A stretch of 64,000 bases of DNA, taken from Acanthaster planci. Its lineage: Eukaryota; Echinodermata; Asteroidea; Valvatida; Acanthasteridae. The stretch lies in assembly GCF_001949145.1 (NCBI RefSeq), contig NW_019091363.1, positions 1,721,598-1,785,597 of the forward strand, written 5' to 3'. Below the pieces are notes generated by a model. It searched no databases, was not told the origin of the DNA, and saw only the letters and a program-made list of their open reading frames with translations. How positions within the stretch are numbered: position 1 is the first letter of the stretch; each line of letters opens with the position of its first letter. The position numbers and the translations under genes are program-made. Positions 1-10,078 of the stretch are shown here, in pieces.

Positions 1-15
1 GTGTGACGGATCCTG

Positions 16-44
16 CTAAAGGGTAAAGCCACTTTACCCTTTAG
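16..44. repeat. Perfect short hairpin
   Basis: Two 13-base arms (16-28 and 32-44) are exact reverse complements around a three-base loop. It lies upstream of the first recognised exon in a stretch without coding signal. It could be the end of a degraded mobile element or chance; no function is claimed. Confidence 0.5.
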
Positions 45-62
45 AGGCCGTCCATAAAGTAC

Positions 63-413
63 GTACGCACGAAATGCCGACTTTTCAGACCTCAGTCCCT
101 CTGTACGCATGGCGTACGCAGTGGCTCCAACCTCCCTCCCCGGTACGCATACGCATTCCGCAATTCCGGAAGATGCTGCCAGTCTTTGTGTCATGAGTAA
201 TGTCGCGGTTTTCTGATAATGGGCATTGGCATAAAAGGATAAATGGTCGGGTGGACGGTGGAGGATACTGTGTTTGAATGGTTTTGTTTTTCGACGCACA
301 AAAGCTGATTCTGGTATTTATTTGTATGAGAAAGTGTATTATTATGATGAAGATTCATTACAGGCAAATTTTCGGTTTGCGCACGGTACGCACCCCTACG
401 CATGGTGTACGCA
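63..413. repeat. Cluster of the heptamer GTACGCA
   Basis: Six exact copies of GTACGCA occur at 63, 103, 114, 143, 386 and 407, with partial copies (TACGCA) between them. They are unevenly spaced, so this is not a simple tandem array. It may be a degraded local repeat or a cluster of binding sites in the intron or flank of the growth-factor gene. Confidence 0.5.
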
Positions 414-726
414 ACGACACCAGCCCCCTTCCCCCTCGTGCGTGCGTACTTACTAACCTTTCTCCACTCAGGAGTGTGTAAATGGGTCCCACCACTAGCC
501 AAGGAGTAACCCATGAGACTCACATCCCATTATATACAGCCAGAGAGAGTAGAGTTCCAACGTATGAGTCACTTACTCGGGGGCGGGGCAACAATATCGT
601 AGGTTGCTGATCTATAGTAGGATTCCATTTTACGCTGTCATAACTTGCCAGTGCAAACTCGTTTTCAACCCATTTACATCAAATGCACATCATCTTGATT
701 CTTGACGTGACTCCGTGTATACACAG

Positions 727-944
727 AAATGACTGAAGTCAACCGCCATGGTGTCAGCGTCCAGTGCCGCGAGCCCAACCCGGTCCTCGTAGACATGTAC
801 AAGGAACTGAACCTCACGCGTGGCGGACTGGTCTTTGTGTATCCGGAGTGCACCAAGGTCAGCCGTTGTGACAGAAGCGGATGTTGTCAGGGTGGCGCCC
901 CCTGCGTGGGCAAACAGAGCGCACGAGTGAACATCACTAAACCG
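727..944 (+). CDS. VEGF-like exon A: cystine-knot N-terminal half
   Basis: It is preceded by ACACAG and followed by the donor GTGAGT at 945. It encodes six of the eight knot cysteines, including the motif SRCDRSGCC, and ends with NITKP in phase 0. The 5' edge is the less certain end because the pyrimidine tract before it is weak. Confidence 0.8.
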
Positions 945-2618
945 GTGAGTAGGCAAACCAGCCCTCGTCCACAATCTGTGTTTTCTTCGCCGATGTGTCT
1001 GAGCACGGTTCTGCAAGGGGCGCAAGTCTCAATTAGGCCTACGCGGTGAAAGTTACCAGTCCTGCTGTATCCCTGTAGTGGTTACTCCCACGGTATAATG
1101 AAACAAGACAAAGAAATCGAGTGTTTGTTGAATTTGTTCACTGAAGATTATTTTAGCTATGCGGGAATTAACGTTGTCGTTGATAATGCCCAAGAACCGT
1201 ACCTTGTTGGAGATTTAACATGCATCTTCCCATTTTATCGTAAAGGATACTGGAGTTGATTTCTGTGATTTTGATGATGGTATTTGTGAAATTGTAGGGA
1301 TAAAGCAGATTGTGCTTGATTGATGCATGATTTCTTTTTCAGTTTATCATTGTGACAATCAGGCATGATTCCTCCAGACACAAAGACGCACGTTATCTGA
1401 AGCACAGCGTCTATGCCGACACGGAGTGCATGTGCAAGGAGCGGCCGCAGATTCCCGTCTGCCAGCCGACCGTCTGTTCTCAGACCATGTCCTTTGACGC
1501 AGTCACCTGTCGCTGTCTGTGCAACAAGCCCTGTCCCAGGCCGTACATACAGGACCCGGACACATGCGACTGTAGATGCGACCAAAAAGATGGTGGCTGC
1601 AAGAAGATCAAGCGCTCCAGGCGGAGAATGGCTGCCACCGAGTGCACGTGAGTTTCACCCCTATAATACACCAGTGTAGTCTTACTGAGTCCGGTGGCAA
1701 GCTTTTCCAATGAACTGAATTACTGAGGCATTCCCTTGTCTTTGCCCAGACCAGCGGTCTTGTAACCCGACTTATTTCAGCACCATTTCAGTCTTGCAAT
1801 CACACTTTGGTCAATTCCTCTCACTAAAAAGCGATTGGAATTTAGTTGGTATACCCAGCACAGAGCATGCTTGCATACCAGCGTCCACATGACATTGTGT
1901 CCATCACTTTGCTGCCATGCCCAATTGCAGAGTCCGTCGGGACACAGTCTAAATATTTCGGTTTTCGAGATATCTTTAGATCCCATCAATTCAGTAGACC
2001 CCAGGCAGAAAAACAGGGATAGTTTACTTGTGATTAGGTTTGGTAACGTGAGCAGTATCGTCTCCTCTGGATAGTCTTGCTGACAGACCCGTCTATCTCG
2101 ATGGTTACACGTATACGTCTAAAAAAGGCGGCTTACTTGATACTTGGAAGCTTTTTTGCTTGCGTGTTTTTAGATGTGTAATGGATAATCGTTGTCTACA
2201 ACCAGCGTGCAACAAGGGCTACACGTTCTCCACAAGTTCTTGTAAATGTACAGCCACAGGTAGCAAACAGCGCAACCCAAATCGGAAGCGAGATCGTAAC
2301 CGAGACGGGCGAACAGACACCCATGGCGATTCACCCCACCCACCACCGCCCGACCGCCGAGGCCGCACAAACATCGACCAGGTGGTGCCTTTTGACATGT
2401 CCAGCGGCCCCAACGTCGTCTCGGATAGCTTGTCCTCCGGCAGCGACGACCAGGAGGAACCTCTCAGCCACGACGGGCTGATGGTCAGTTGGGCTTCTCA
2501 TGAAACCGGCGAATCGGAGGACTGTGGGGCGTCCTGCCAGCACCAGAAGGTCCCCCAAGGAAGTGACAATGGTAGTGGGGGCGGAGGTGGGGCGGAAGGG
2601 GGTGTGTTGGATTTTTAA
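727..2618 (+). CDS. VEGF: PDGF/VEGF-family growth factor, VEGF-C/D-like (3' three exons; 5' incomplete)
   Basis: Exons at 727-944, 1343-1647 and 2174-2618 join in frame (phase 0, then phase 2) into 321 visible residues plus stop. The first part is a PDGF/VEGF cystine-knot domain: eight cysteines in family order, ending in a C-x-C pair (ECMC). Three C-x10-C-x-C repeats follow (1475-1522, 1532-1579, 2208-2249), the cysteine-rich tail type of VEGF-C and VEGF-D. A basic KRSRRR run (1610-1627) could be a furin-type cleavage site. The last ~115 residues are rich in Arg, Pro, Asp, Ser and Gly and look disordered. By family this is a secreted dimeric ligand of VEGFR/PDGFR-type receptor tyrosine kinases. 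No signal peptide is visible: 727 follows an acceptor-like AG, so an upstream exon should carry it, and the ATG at 729 is probably internal. The C-x4-CC spacing (DRSG) is two residues longer than the usual C-x2-CC. Confidence 0.85.
1343..1647 (+). CDS. VEGF-like exon B: end of knot and first two C-x10-C-x-C repeats
   Basis: The acceptor is TTTCTTTTTCAG and the donor GTGAGT at 1648. It completes the knot with ADTECMCKE, then encodes two cysteine repeats and the basic KRSRRR run. It ends with two bases of a Thr codon that the next exon completes. Confidence 0.88.
2174..2618 (+). CDS. VEGF-like exon C: third cysteine repeat and low-complexity tail
   Basis: The acceptor TGTTTTTAG precedes 2174. 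The joined reading gives TECTCVMDNRC and then the third C-x10-C-x-C repeat. The remainder is a basic, then acidic/Ser-rich, then Gly-rich tail that stops at TAA 2616-2618. Confidence 0.82.
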
Positions 2619-3114
2619 AATCAGCGCGAAAATCCTGGCTCCTGGGGGTGTGACTTGTGGGAGGGAAATAAGTGGTGAAGCAACTTGTAACAACTCTTGA
2701 GTCGTTATCATTCAGTCACGTTATTAGCTGGAACTTTTAAAAAAATTTTAATCTTTCCCATAGGCCTATTTTCACCTCGAAAAGTTGAATGTCTTTTTTA
2801 GAGTGTACACCCTCCCAGGTATAGTCTGATGGTTTCATGCACGGGCACCCATGAACCTTTTGCTATGCAAACAAGTAGTGTCGGTGAAACCAAACCCGAG
2901 CAACTCCGAGCTCTTCTCGCATACGTTCCTGGTTCCCACCCAGCCCCGAAGGATGTGCCGCGCTAATAGTTCGGCTGCGGCCTTACCTGCGTCCAGCTGC
3001 ACAGGTGATGCCTTTGGGTCAGATGTACAGAGCCCTCTCTTCTTTAGGCATTGGTTAGTTGGTTCACACGCCCCAGTTCCGTCTAATGAAGCAATGACTT
3101 GTATTGTATGAAGT

Positions 3115-3490
3115 ATAAAAAGCCTTTTGCGAGTTAAATTTGAATAAAGTCTGGTACGATATGTTGTCCGATTGCACATAAACATAACAATCTGAATTTC
3201 CCAGGGTAAAGACACCATTGTTACACCCCGTCAATGTGACTCGGGCAATTCAAGCTTTTGCATAGCGACCGCCTTTTTTGGGATGGACTGGTTCCTTTGT
3301 ACCCTTCTTATCCATTGACAAGAGTGTATTGGTGCAAGATGTTTCTCAATACGTAACTTAGTAAAAGCTTGCCCGAATCACTAGGTATAGCAACAGTATC
3401 TTTAGTATGAGAATCCAAATTGATATGTTCACGAGAATTCAAGGAACCCATTACACCAGCTTTTATTCAAATTTAACTCGCAAATAGGCT
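3115..3490. mobile_element. Foldback/MITE-like inverted-repeat element
   Basis: The left end (about 3119-3155) and right end (about 3458-3490) are near reverse complements; the shared core is GCGAGTTAAATTTGAATAAA on the left. Complementarity continues patchily inward, for example CTCGGGCAATTCAAGCTTTT against its complement near 3370-3392. There is no open reading frame. This fits a non-autonomous foldback element in the 3' flank of the VEGF-like gene. Target-site duplications were not resolved. Confidence 0.5.
3143..3148 (+). terminator. Candidate polyadenylation signal AATAAA for the VEGF-like gene
   Basis: This AATAAA lies 525 bases after the VEGF-like stop and inside the left arm of the foldback element. 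It is the clearest plus-strand candidate I noticed there. The actual cleavage site cannot be fixed from sequence alone. Confidence 0.3.
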
Positions 3491-6400
3491 TGTTGTTAAA
3501 ACGCCCGTCAGTCGCCGTCTTGTTTGCATGACAGAATATATTATAGTGATTGAAGTCTGATAGATTTAAAGTACTTCAGCAAATTCGCTTTGGTTTATTT
3601 CTTGGAAGCCACCAAAAGGGCCAATTTAGATTAAACATTTTTTCGTACTTTTACTGTATTTAGCATTCAATGTACATTGCGCTGTACTAGAGGCCTACTG
3701 GCATGGACAGCAAAAAAATGAAGTCGCCTCGGTACAGACTAATTTTTCGCGCACCCAGGACATGCGCAACAGGCGCCACCTTTCTTATTACGTTGTGTTT
3801 GCAGCTGTTGTGGGAGTCTCCATTAATGAACGGATAAACCTAACAGCAACTAAAAACATACCGACATACATTCACCAAAAGCATTGTGAACTGAAATTTT
3901 AGAAACCAGAGTGTTAGGCGTAAAGTAGAAAATGAATTGGATCAGTGTGAAGTTCAATTTTATTTGTGAATTTTTAAACGAAAAAACCTTGCGAATTCAA
4001 AATCACCCCTAGAGCATAATGGTATGATCCAATAAGGCGGCTGTTCCAAGCATGATGATTTTCGTCAACAAAAAGTACGATTTCTACACATTAAACCTCC
4101 CTTGTTTTAAAACATAATTCTTTTCGCTTATAATTATTAATGAATCAACTGAGAAAGGAGTTTTAGACTTTCATCGACGTGTAAAACTGACATGAAAGTG
4201 CGGTCATAAGCACGATCGCGCGTGCACGTGCATTTTCATATAAGCCTACTCGGTTCGATGTCACAGACACGAGTCGACTGCTGTGTCCCTGGATGAAGCT
4301 TTTCCATGAATCCGCAATGCTACATTGTTGAGGAGGCGCATTACTCCAAGGTAAATTCACTGATTACTCCTAACCGTTGAAAACTGCTCCTTTCTTTAAG
4401 GGAATGAGAACCTGTCATGCTTGTTTCCCACCCTGACCCCGCGGACGATGTTCGCTTGTCCTACGAACGCCCTATAATCCATAGATTTCACGCAAGATAA
4501 ACTACAAGACCGTCGATTTAAACATTGAAAATGCCGTGCTGTTTTTTTTTCTCACAAAGCAGTTGACTCAAACATGAAACAAGTGAGTGAAATGTACCGG
4601 TAAACCGGTAAGTTGCAGTATATATTACACACCGTAATCAGCCAATCCTGTGAAATTACGACAAAAAACAATGCTGTCCATCACCATTAAGAAAGGGGAC
4701 CCTGACTCACCTGAAACCTGGTAAAATAACGTAAATCTTGTTCCTGTCTTTAATTAGTATAAATGTACTTGCACTTCTAAGACTTGAAGCAACCGATAGC
4801 AAGAGTATAGTATCAATATAGTCATGCAACAGTTTACATGAATGTGGGTACAGGCATTAATTCCAACTAACGACCAATAACTGTAATACAAATGGCGGCT
4901 GGTACGACAGCAATAGCTGTAAATCCCGCGTTCATAGCCGTTTTCGTGTCAAATGTAAAAAAGTGGATACCTTCACTAATTACTGCAGCGTTTTGTGTTG
5001 TCGAATGGCAACATTTACCAATCCTCTGTCGCAAACGTGTACCCCACAACATTCGCGGTGATGACTTTATTTACTGCATTTAGCACAGACGGACGGCTAT
5101 TTGGCGGAACAATCATTGTTGCTTTTTCGGTGTTGTACGGTTAACTTTGGACTCTGGTGTCAGTTTTTGCTTCTTTTCAGACCTGTAATACAGTTAGATC
5201 TACAATTATTAGCTATCGATGTTATTGGTGTTATTTATTATACTCTGTCCGTGCTGCCACAGTTGTCCATCCTTTTAAATGTAAATACGATTTAAAATAT
5301 TGAAATGAATGTAGAAATTATATTTAACAGGACAATCGACCATAGATACTTTGACGGAATGTACTGCTGGTCCATTACTTCTGAAATACATGCGTGATTT
5401 CTTTTCGTTTTGTTTTTGTTCTGGTACTGTTGCGTGTATTTTCACGTCACATACATCAAGGTCACGTCACGCGGTCATTGGTAATAACAAAACTAATTAC
5501 ACTAACAAGTAACTTCGGCAAGTTAATCTATTTACATAATCAAAATGATTTTAGATCTTTTGGCAGATATATCTTTACTACTTTTCGGTGATACAAATTT
5601 GAATATGAGGGCTGTCCTTCACAAACGTATTTTAGCATTGCTCGGTGCTTAATAAATATTAATTGCTATTTTGAAACCAAACGTAAGACAATGACGACCA
5701 AATTCACGTATAAACAAATCAGTGGGCCTCCGGCATAAGTTGACTTAAGGAATTCATTCTCCGTCTCCCCTCCCCTTTTAGCTGTTGATGTGAGAAGCGT
5801 CACTAATTTAACCTCTGTTAAAGGCATATAGCTACTAACTTAATGCCACTGGGCAAAATGGATGCATATCACTTTATTCACTTACAAAAGCAAACATCTC
5901 TCTTAAAGGAGTCGTGAAATAGAATTTTTTTATACAGTGTATTAAAAACCCTTGAAATTGCATCTTTGGGCTTCAATTAACCTTGCTTTCAATTTTTGTT
6001 GATGATGTCATCCAAGGCACAGAATCTCAATGTTGCACAGATTTGTGCAAAGAAAATTTCTAGATTTTTTTATAACCACTGCTGTGGCTGATTTCATTTA
6101 ATTCGGCAATTTATTGCTCTGTAAGTATATGGCAATAACTCAGCAAAAATCTTTTTCATACAAATGTTCCCAGATAGCAAATTTTGGGTTCACAATTTGA
6201 ACATGAAAACATGTAACCTGAGCCATGTCTTCCGGGATTTACATCAAAGCAAAAGCGCCCTCTCTTGTCCAGAAATGCTTGGTCAATTTTCAATGTTTGA
6301 AAAGGTGCACCGTTCAGTTCATGTAACTCAAAAAAGATGTCAAACAGTCTTCATACATCGAAGAAGAGTACAGAGATTCACGAAAAGTGATTCAAAGGAA

Positions 6401-6657
6401 ATTTATTTCCTGGATCCTTTAAGGCCGGCTCATACTTAGCGCGAAAGCGAACACAAACACGAAAATGTGAAGTCAGATCATATACTCGCGCTGCGAATTC
6501 ACAAAAGTTGAACACATTTTCAGCGACAGGGAATTTTGATGGACATGTTTCGGGACTTCAAATTCGCTTCGCTTTCGCCTGAAGCACGAACCAACTTTTG
6601 CTGTTTGCCTATAAATTAAAGAACCCTGAGCATCAATCCATAAATATGAAATCTGCT
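3491..6657. other. Intergenic stretch without recognised genes
   Basis: This lies between the convergent VEGF-like and sulfotransferase genes. It is AT-rich, with only short ORFs that lack domains or convincing splice context. A GCGAAAGCGAA motif near 6440 recurs in inverted form near 6570 and may mark a small degraded repeat. Confidence 0.5.
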
Positions 6658-6663
6658 TTTATT
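6658..6663 (-). terminator. Polyadenylation signal AATAAA of the sulfotransferase gene
   Basis: Plus-strand TTTATT reads AATAAA on the minus strand about 20 bases after the sulfotransferase stop codon. A very short 3'UTR would result; a more distal site is also possible. Confidence 0.4.
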
Positions 6664-6683
6664 TTGCCGAAGCGGTGTCTTGA

Positions 6684-7715
6684 CTAAGTAAAAGTTCTGT
6701 TTGAAATGTAGGGTGGTACACTGTACCCAAACAGTTGAAAATCGGTGGAATAGCGTCGGTAGAGGTCGCCAATGTCAGCCGCTGTCAGCTGTGAAAAGAA
6801 TCTCCGTATCTTGCTCTGTTTGGAACTCCCAGTCGGGTTAGTTGAATCGGGGAAGGGCTGATTTAAGTTTGTGGCTTTGATGATAAAATCAGCATCTTCC
6901 TTTAAAGTGCTGTAGTTGCCGATGTAGTCGTACTTTATCATGCAGGGTTGACACTGGCGGTACATTTCTTGCCAGTGCGGTTCAAGGTTTTGGTTTTTTG
7001 GATCACTGATGTAACGGGAGAATTGTTGGAAAGATATGTTCAAGGTGCCATCCTTGAGTCTCTGTGTGTTGCTGACGTCACCGTAACGGACCATCTCGAC
7101 AGCACTGGTTTCCCTGAAATGCTTGCTGGCTGGATAGTCCATTTGGAATTTGTCAATGTAAGCGGACAATATGCGTTCAAAGGGATGGCGGACAAACAGG
7201 AATTTCTTGTACTCCTTGAGGAGACGGGTTGCAGTGGCAAGTGGGTACGAGCTCAGAGTGCGCATGTGCGAATCGGTTGCCAAGTGAGTCTGTCTCTGCT
7301 CGATCTTCTTGACGGAGGGAAAGATTCCCTTGGCAACGAGGAGAATCCGCTTCCAATTGGTGCAGCTGACCTTGGGGACGTAACAGTAGATGATCTTGTG
7401 CGAGTCCAACACGAGCAGGTGAGACATCGTTCGCAGGGTCTCGGGCGTCAGCTGGTAGTGCAAGGCCGGTGATATGTGCTTGTGTACGGCATTAGCGCAA
7501 GTCTCTTGAACGCGGCGGTGGCGACGGTCTTGCTCACGCCACCAACGACAGGCCCTGTCACAGGCTTCGTGGGCAAGTGTGTTGGATTTGTGAAGTACAC
7601 GTACTTGGTTCTGGCTAGTACTGGTCATTTGTCTGTTAGGTGCCGGCTTAGGAATTCCAATCGTTCGCTCCCATGGTTTTGAAACTGAAGAGCTCATATC
7701 TTCACCACTCTCTTC
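6684..7715 (-). CDS. Sulfotransferase exon 3: catalytic domain
   Basis: The acceptor CTATTTAG on the minus strand opens the exon with six residues (EESGED) before the first internal Met. It holds both PAPS-binding motifs and the stop codon at 6684-6686. A 174-residue ORF on the opposite strand (6948-7472) is its antisense shadow. Confidence 0.9.
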   Translation of the reverse strand, partial: EESGEDMSSSVSKPWERTIGIPKPAPNRQMTSTSQNQVRVLHKSNTLAHEACDRACRWWREQDRRHRRVQETCANAVHKHISPALHYQLTPETLRTMSHLLVLDSHKIIYCYVPKVSCTNWKRILLVAKGIFPSVKKIEQRQTHLATDSHMRTLSSYPLATATRLLKEYKKFLFVRHPFERILSAYIDKFQMDYPASKHFRETSAVEMVRYGDVSNTQRLKDGTLNISFQQFSRYISDPKNQNLEPHWQEMYRQCQPCMIKYDYIGNYSTLKEDADFIIKATNLNQPFPDSTNPTGSSKQSKIRRFFSQLTAADIGDLYRRYSTDFQLFGYSVPPYISNRTFT

Positions 7716-8972
7716 CTAAATAGCGAGGGATGCAAAAAAGGCATATGACCTAGACTACCTTCTGCGCAGTAAAGATGATAAAACGACCACATCTCTTCTC
7801 GCAAAAATGTGCACGTACACATTTGGAGCAGCAACTCCATTGGACAAAGTTGATTTTCATTCGAACCTGACTCCTCACTGATTTGAGCGACCAAACGTGT
7901 ACAGTCGACTCTCAGTAATACAAGCTAATTCAGTAACTCCCGAGGCCCTCGTATTAACGAGAGCCGACTGTATTTAGTGGCACCGAAGTTTGGCGTCAAA
8001 CTTTGATTACATTCATTTGGTCCATCTGGGCCTTACCTGAGCCTGACTCGATTCAGATTGAGATCTGTTGACACTGTGCCTTAGGGCCTTCTTAAACAAA
8101 GCCTCCTCGTCCATTTTATCCCACCAGTCGTCCTCTAACCGGAGCAACCGAGGACCAGGAGCTGGGACAGGGACACGGTCAATCTCAACTTTGGACATAT
8201 CTGAAGAACAGAAAAAAGACCACAGGAGCGAAATCTACATCTGCTCTCTTCACGCAGTAAAGCGTGAAACCACCTGTCCAACTCGTTTCTCAAAGCGATA
8301 TAGAATTCTCGGTTAATGGATTCATAATCAGTGGTACTTCAGGGTTTGTAGCCCTATCTTGAAGATTAATTTTGTTCTCGGAAGAAAACAGTGACATTCG
8401 GAATTTATGTAAAATATTTTGACAGAAATGGTAGTGGATACTTTGACAACGGAAGACAGTCACTGGTTGTTGGGGATTGAAATCTTGATGAGCATTGGCT
8501 ACTGATGCATGCCGCGCATATGAGACTACATGTACTATGTATTTCGGTGATCACGTCCCATTAAAGTTATCGTAATCCACCATACGTTATCGTTTCCATC
8601 AAAAGAAAAAGCATAGGCCTACTTTACAATTTTGCACAATCTCCTGGGTTCTTTAAAGCTGTGGAGATGACCTCGATGCAGTGAGGCTCTAATTATATGT
8701 CATGACACTCGCTTTCCGTTTGGAACCTGGCCTGATTGTCCGACTTTGGCTTAAACATATCCTAAACCAACAAGTATGACTGCGAACCGGAAAGCTGTGC
8801 GGGTTGATACACAGCTTGTTGAGAAAAACAATACCTTACCATTTTGAGTCCAGGTTGTCATTGTGTGTTGCATGCTCAGGGTTCCCACCACTGCCATGAC
8901 TGAGACGACCAAGAAAAGAAGGCCCAGCACCAGCTTGGAGCGGTGCCGTTTGGAGTTGCCTCGGACAGCCAT
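6684..8972 (-). CDS. Carbohydrate sulfotransferase, HNK-1/chondroitin type (CHST8-14 family)
   Basis: Three minus-strand exons, 8972-8840, 8200-8037 and 7715-6684, join in frame (phase 1, phase 0) into about 442 residues. Residues 1-12 are basic and 13-34 form one hydrophobic segment, giving a type II Golgi membrane topology. A stem region follows, then the Sulfotransfer_2 catalytic domain. The 5'-phosphosulfate-binding motif is seen as VPKVSCTNWKRIL and the 3'-phosphate-binding motif as FLFVRHPFERILSAY. C-terminal blocks KYDYIGNYSTLKEDADFI and the terminal LFGY region also fit. Enzymes of this family transfer sulfate from PAPS to GalNAc or glucuronic acid of chondroitin/dermatan or to the HNK-1 epitope; the exact acceptor cannot be told from the sequence. 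The start ATG at 8972 sits in a good context (CAACAATGG). The length is typical and nothing looks broken. Confidence 0.9.
7902..7970. mobile_element. 69-bp pogo/Tigger-like miniature element
   Basis: The ends are inverted copies, CAGTCGACTCTC and GAGAGCCGACTG, and each is flanked by TA (7900-7901 and 7971-7972), as expected for a TA-targeting Tc1/mariner or pogo-type insertion. It lies in the second intron of the sulfotransferase gene and encodes nothing. Confidence 0.5.
8037..8200 (-). CDS. Sulfotransferase exon 2: lumenal stem
   Basis: The minus-strand acceptor TTTTCTGTTCTTCAG precedes 8200 and the donor GTAAGG follows 8037. It encodes a charged, proline-containing stem (EDDWWDKMDEEALFKKALRH) and joins exon 1 and exon 3 in frame. 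Confidence 0.85.
8840..8972 (-). CDS. Sulfotransferase exon 1: cytoplasmic tail and membrane anchor
   Basis: It encodes the initiator Met, a basic segment (SKRHRSK) and the single transmembrane helix. The donor GTAAGG reads downstream on the minus strand at 8839-8834. It ends on the first base of an Asp codon. Confidence 0.85.
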
Positions 8973-10030
8973 TGTTGCTGTATATACCGAGCGGGATCAA
9001 CCTTTCACGGTACGGTCAGGCATACAGACAGCGCATTAACACCATGATGACATTACTCACTGTTCCACTGCAGTACACTGCCAGTGAGTGTCACGATCAT
9101 CCGGTAACTTGGTCGCAATCGCGCGCTGCATGCACAGCTAGCTCAGTTATACACAGTGACTTCAGGCAGATTCCTGTGCAATAATCTCTTCCCGTTGATG
9201 TGACGGCTATCGCACAGGATGGAACAGCTTCTACATGAAGATGATATAAGGGGTTATTGTAGTTCGTTGATAAGGTGCGTATGGATCGCTAGTGAATATA
9301 AATTTCATATCAGGATTGAATCCTTCAGTGTGTACGCCGAAGCGTCAGAGCCAGCATCTTGCAAGATGTTGAGGTCAAAGTGCATACATAATGTCTCTTA
9401 CAAAGTAGACTTGCTCTAGTCGGTTAGAGACCTTCAATCGAGGGTAAGCCTACAGTACGTGATAGTACCTCTTTCACCTTCAGAGTTAAGCATAAACAAA
9501 CATAAGCCAGTTTGACCTCCCCATAAATTTGTGGATTTTACGATTAGATGTTGATTTAATACACTGCAGTGAAATCTCCCAGTGGGTCGTCTTTCTCCGT
9601 GGGCAAAACAACATGTGACCTTCCTAAACCTCGGATAAGAACGGCATGGCTGCAAAGCAGTCATTGGCGATAGTCGATAACAACCAAATTTTCAAGTTGA
9701 ATTAAATATTAGGCAATATGTCACAGTGCTGGAGGAATTCAATTTTGTTGAAAGTACAAAACGAATTGAAACCGACAGAGGCTTGAATTTAGGGACACAC
9801 TGACAGAAAAAGTCCACTTTATATAAATTTTGATCAAAATGGAATGACGTGTGACCCACATTAGCGTGTGATCCCCTTTGAATTGCTGAATCGGCTTGGT
9901 TCATGAAGCATGTTGATAATTATATGGAAACTCATTCGGCTCATACCTGTGTTTTAATATTGCGCAAATACGGGCGTTTCACAATGGTGCACCTGCAAGA
10001 GTTTGCATCGCACTGGCCAATGACAATGCA

Positions 10031-10078
10031 CGAAATCTGTCGACCCAGTGCGCGTTTGGAAAGGGTCGACAGATTTCG
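10031..10078. repeat. Perfect 16-bp inverted repeat
   Basis: CGAAATCTGTCGACCC at 10031-10046 is repeated as its exact reverse complement at 10063-10078 around a 16-base loop. Weaker complementarity extends about 20 bases further on both sides. It is probably the centre of a small palindromic mobile element. Confidence 0.6.

Noticed and set aside
2331-2711. 126-residue minus-strand ORF
   Set aside because: It is antisense to the low-complexity last exon of the VEGF-like gene and has no recognisable domain.
6948-7472. 174-residue plus-strand ORF
   Set aside because: It is antisense to the catalytic exon of the sulfotransferase, whose minus-strand translation has clear family motifs; the ORF has none.
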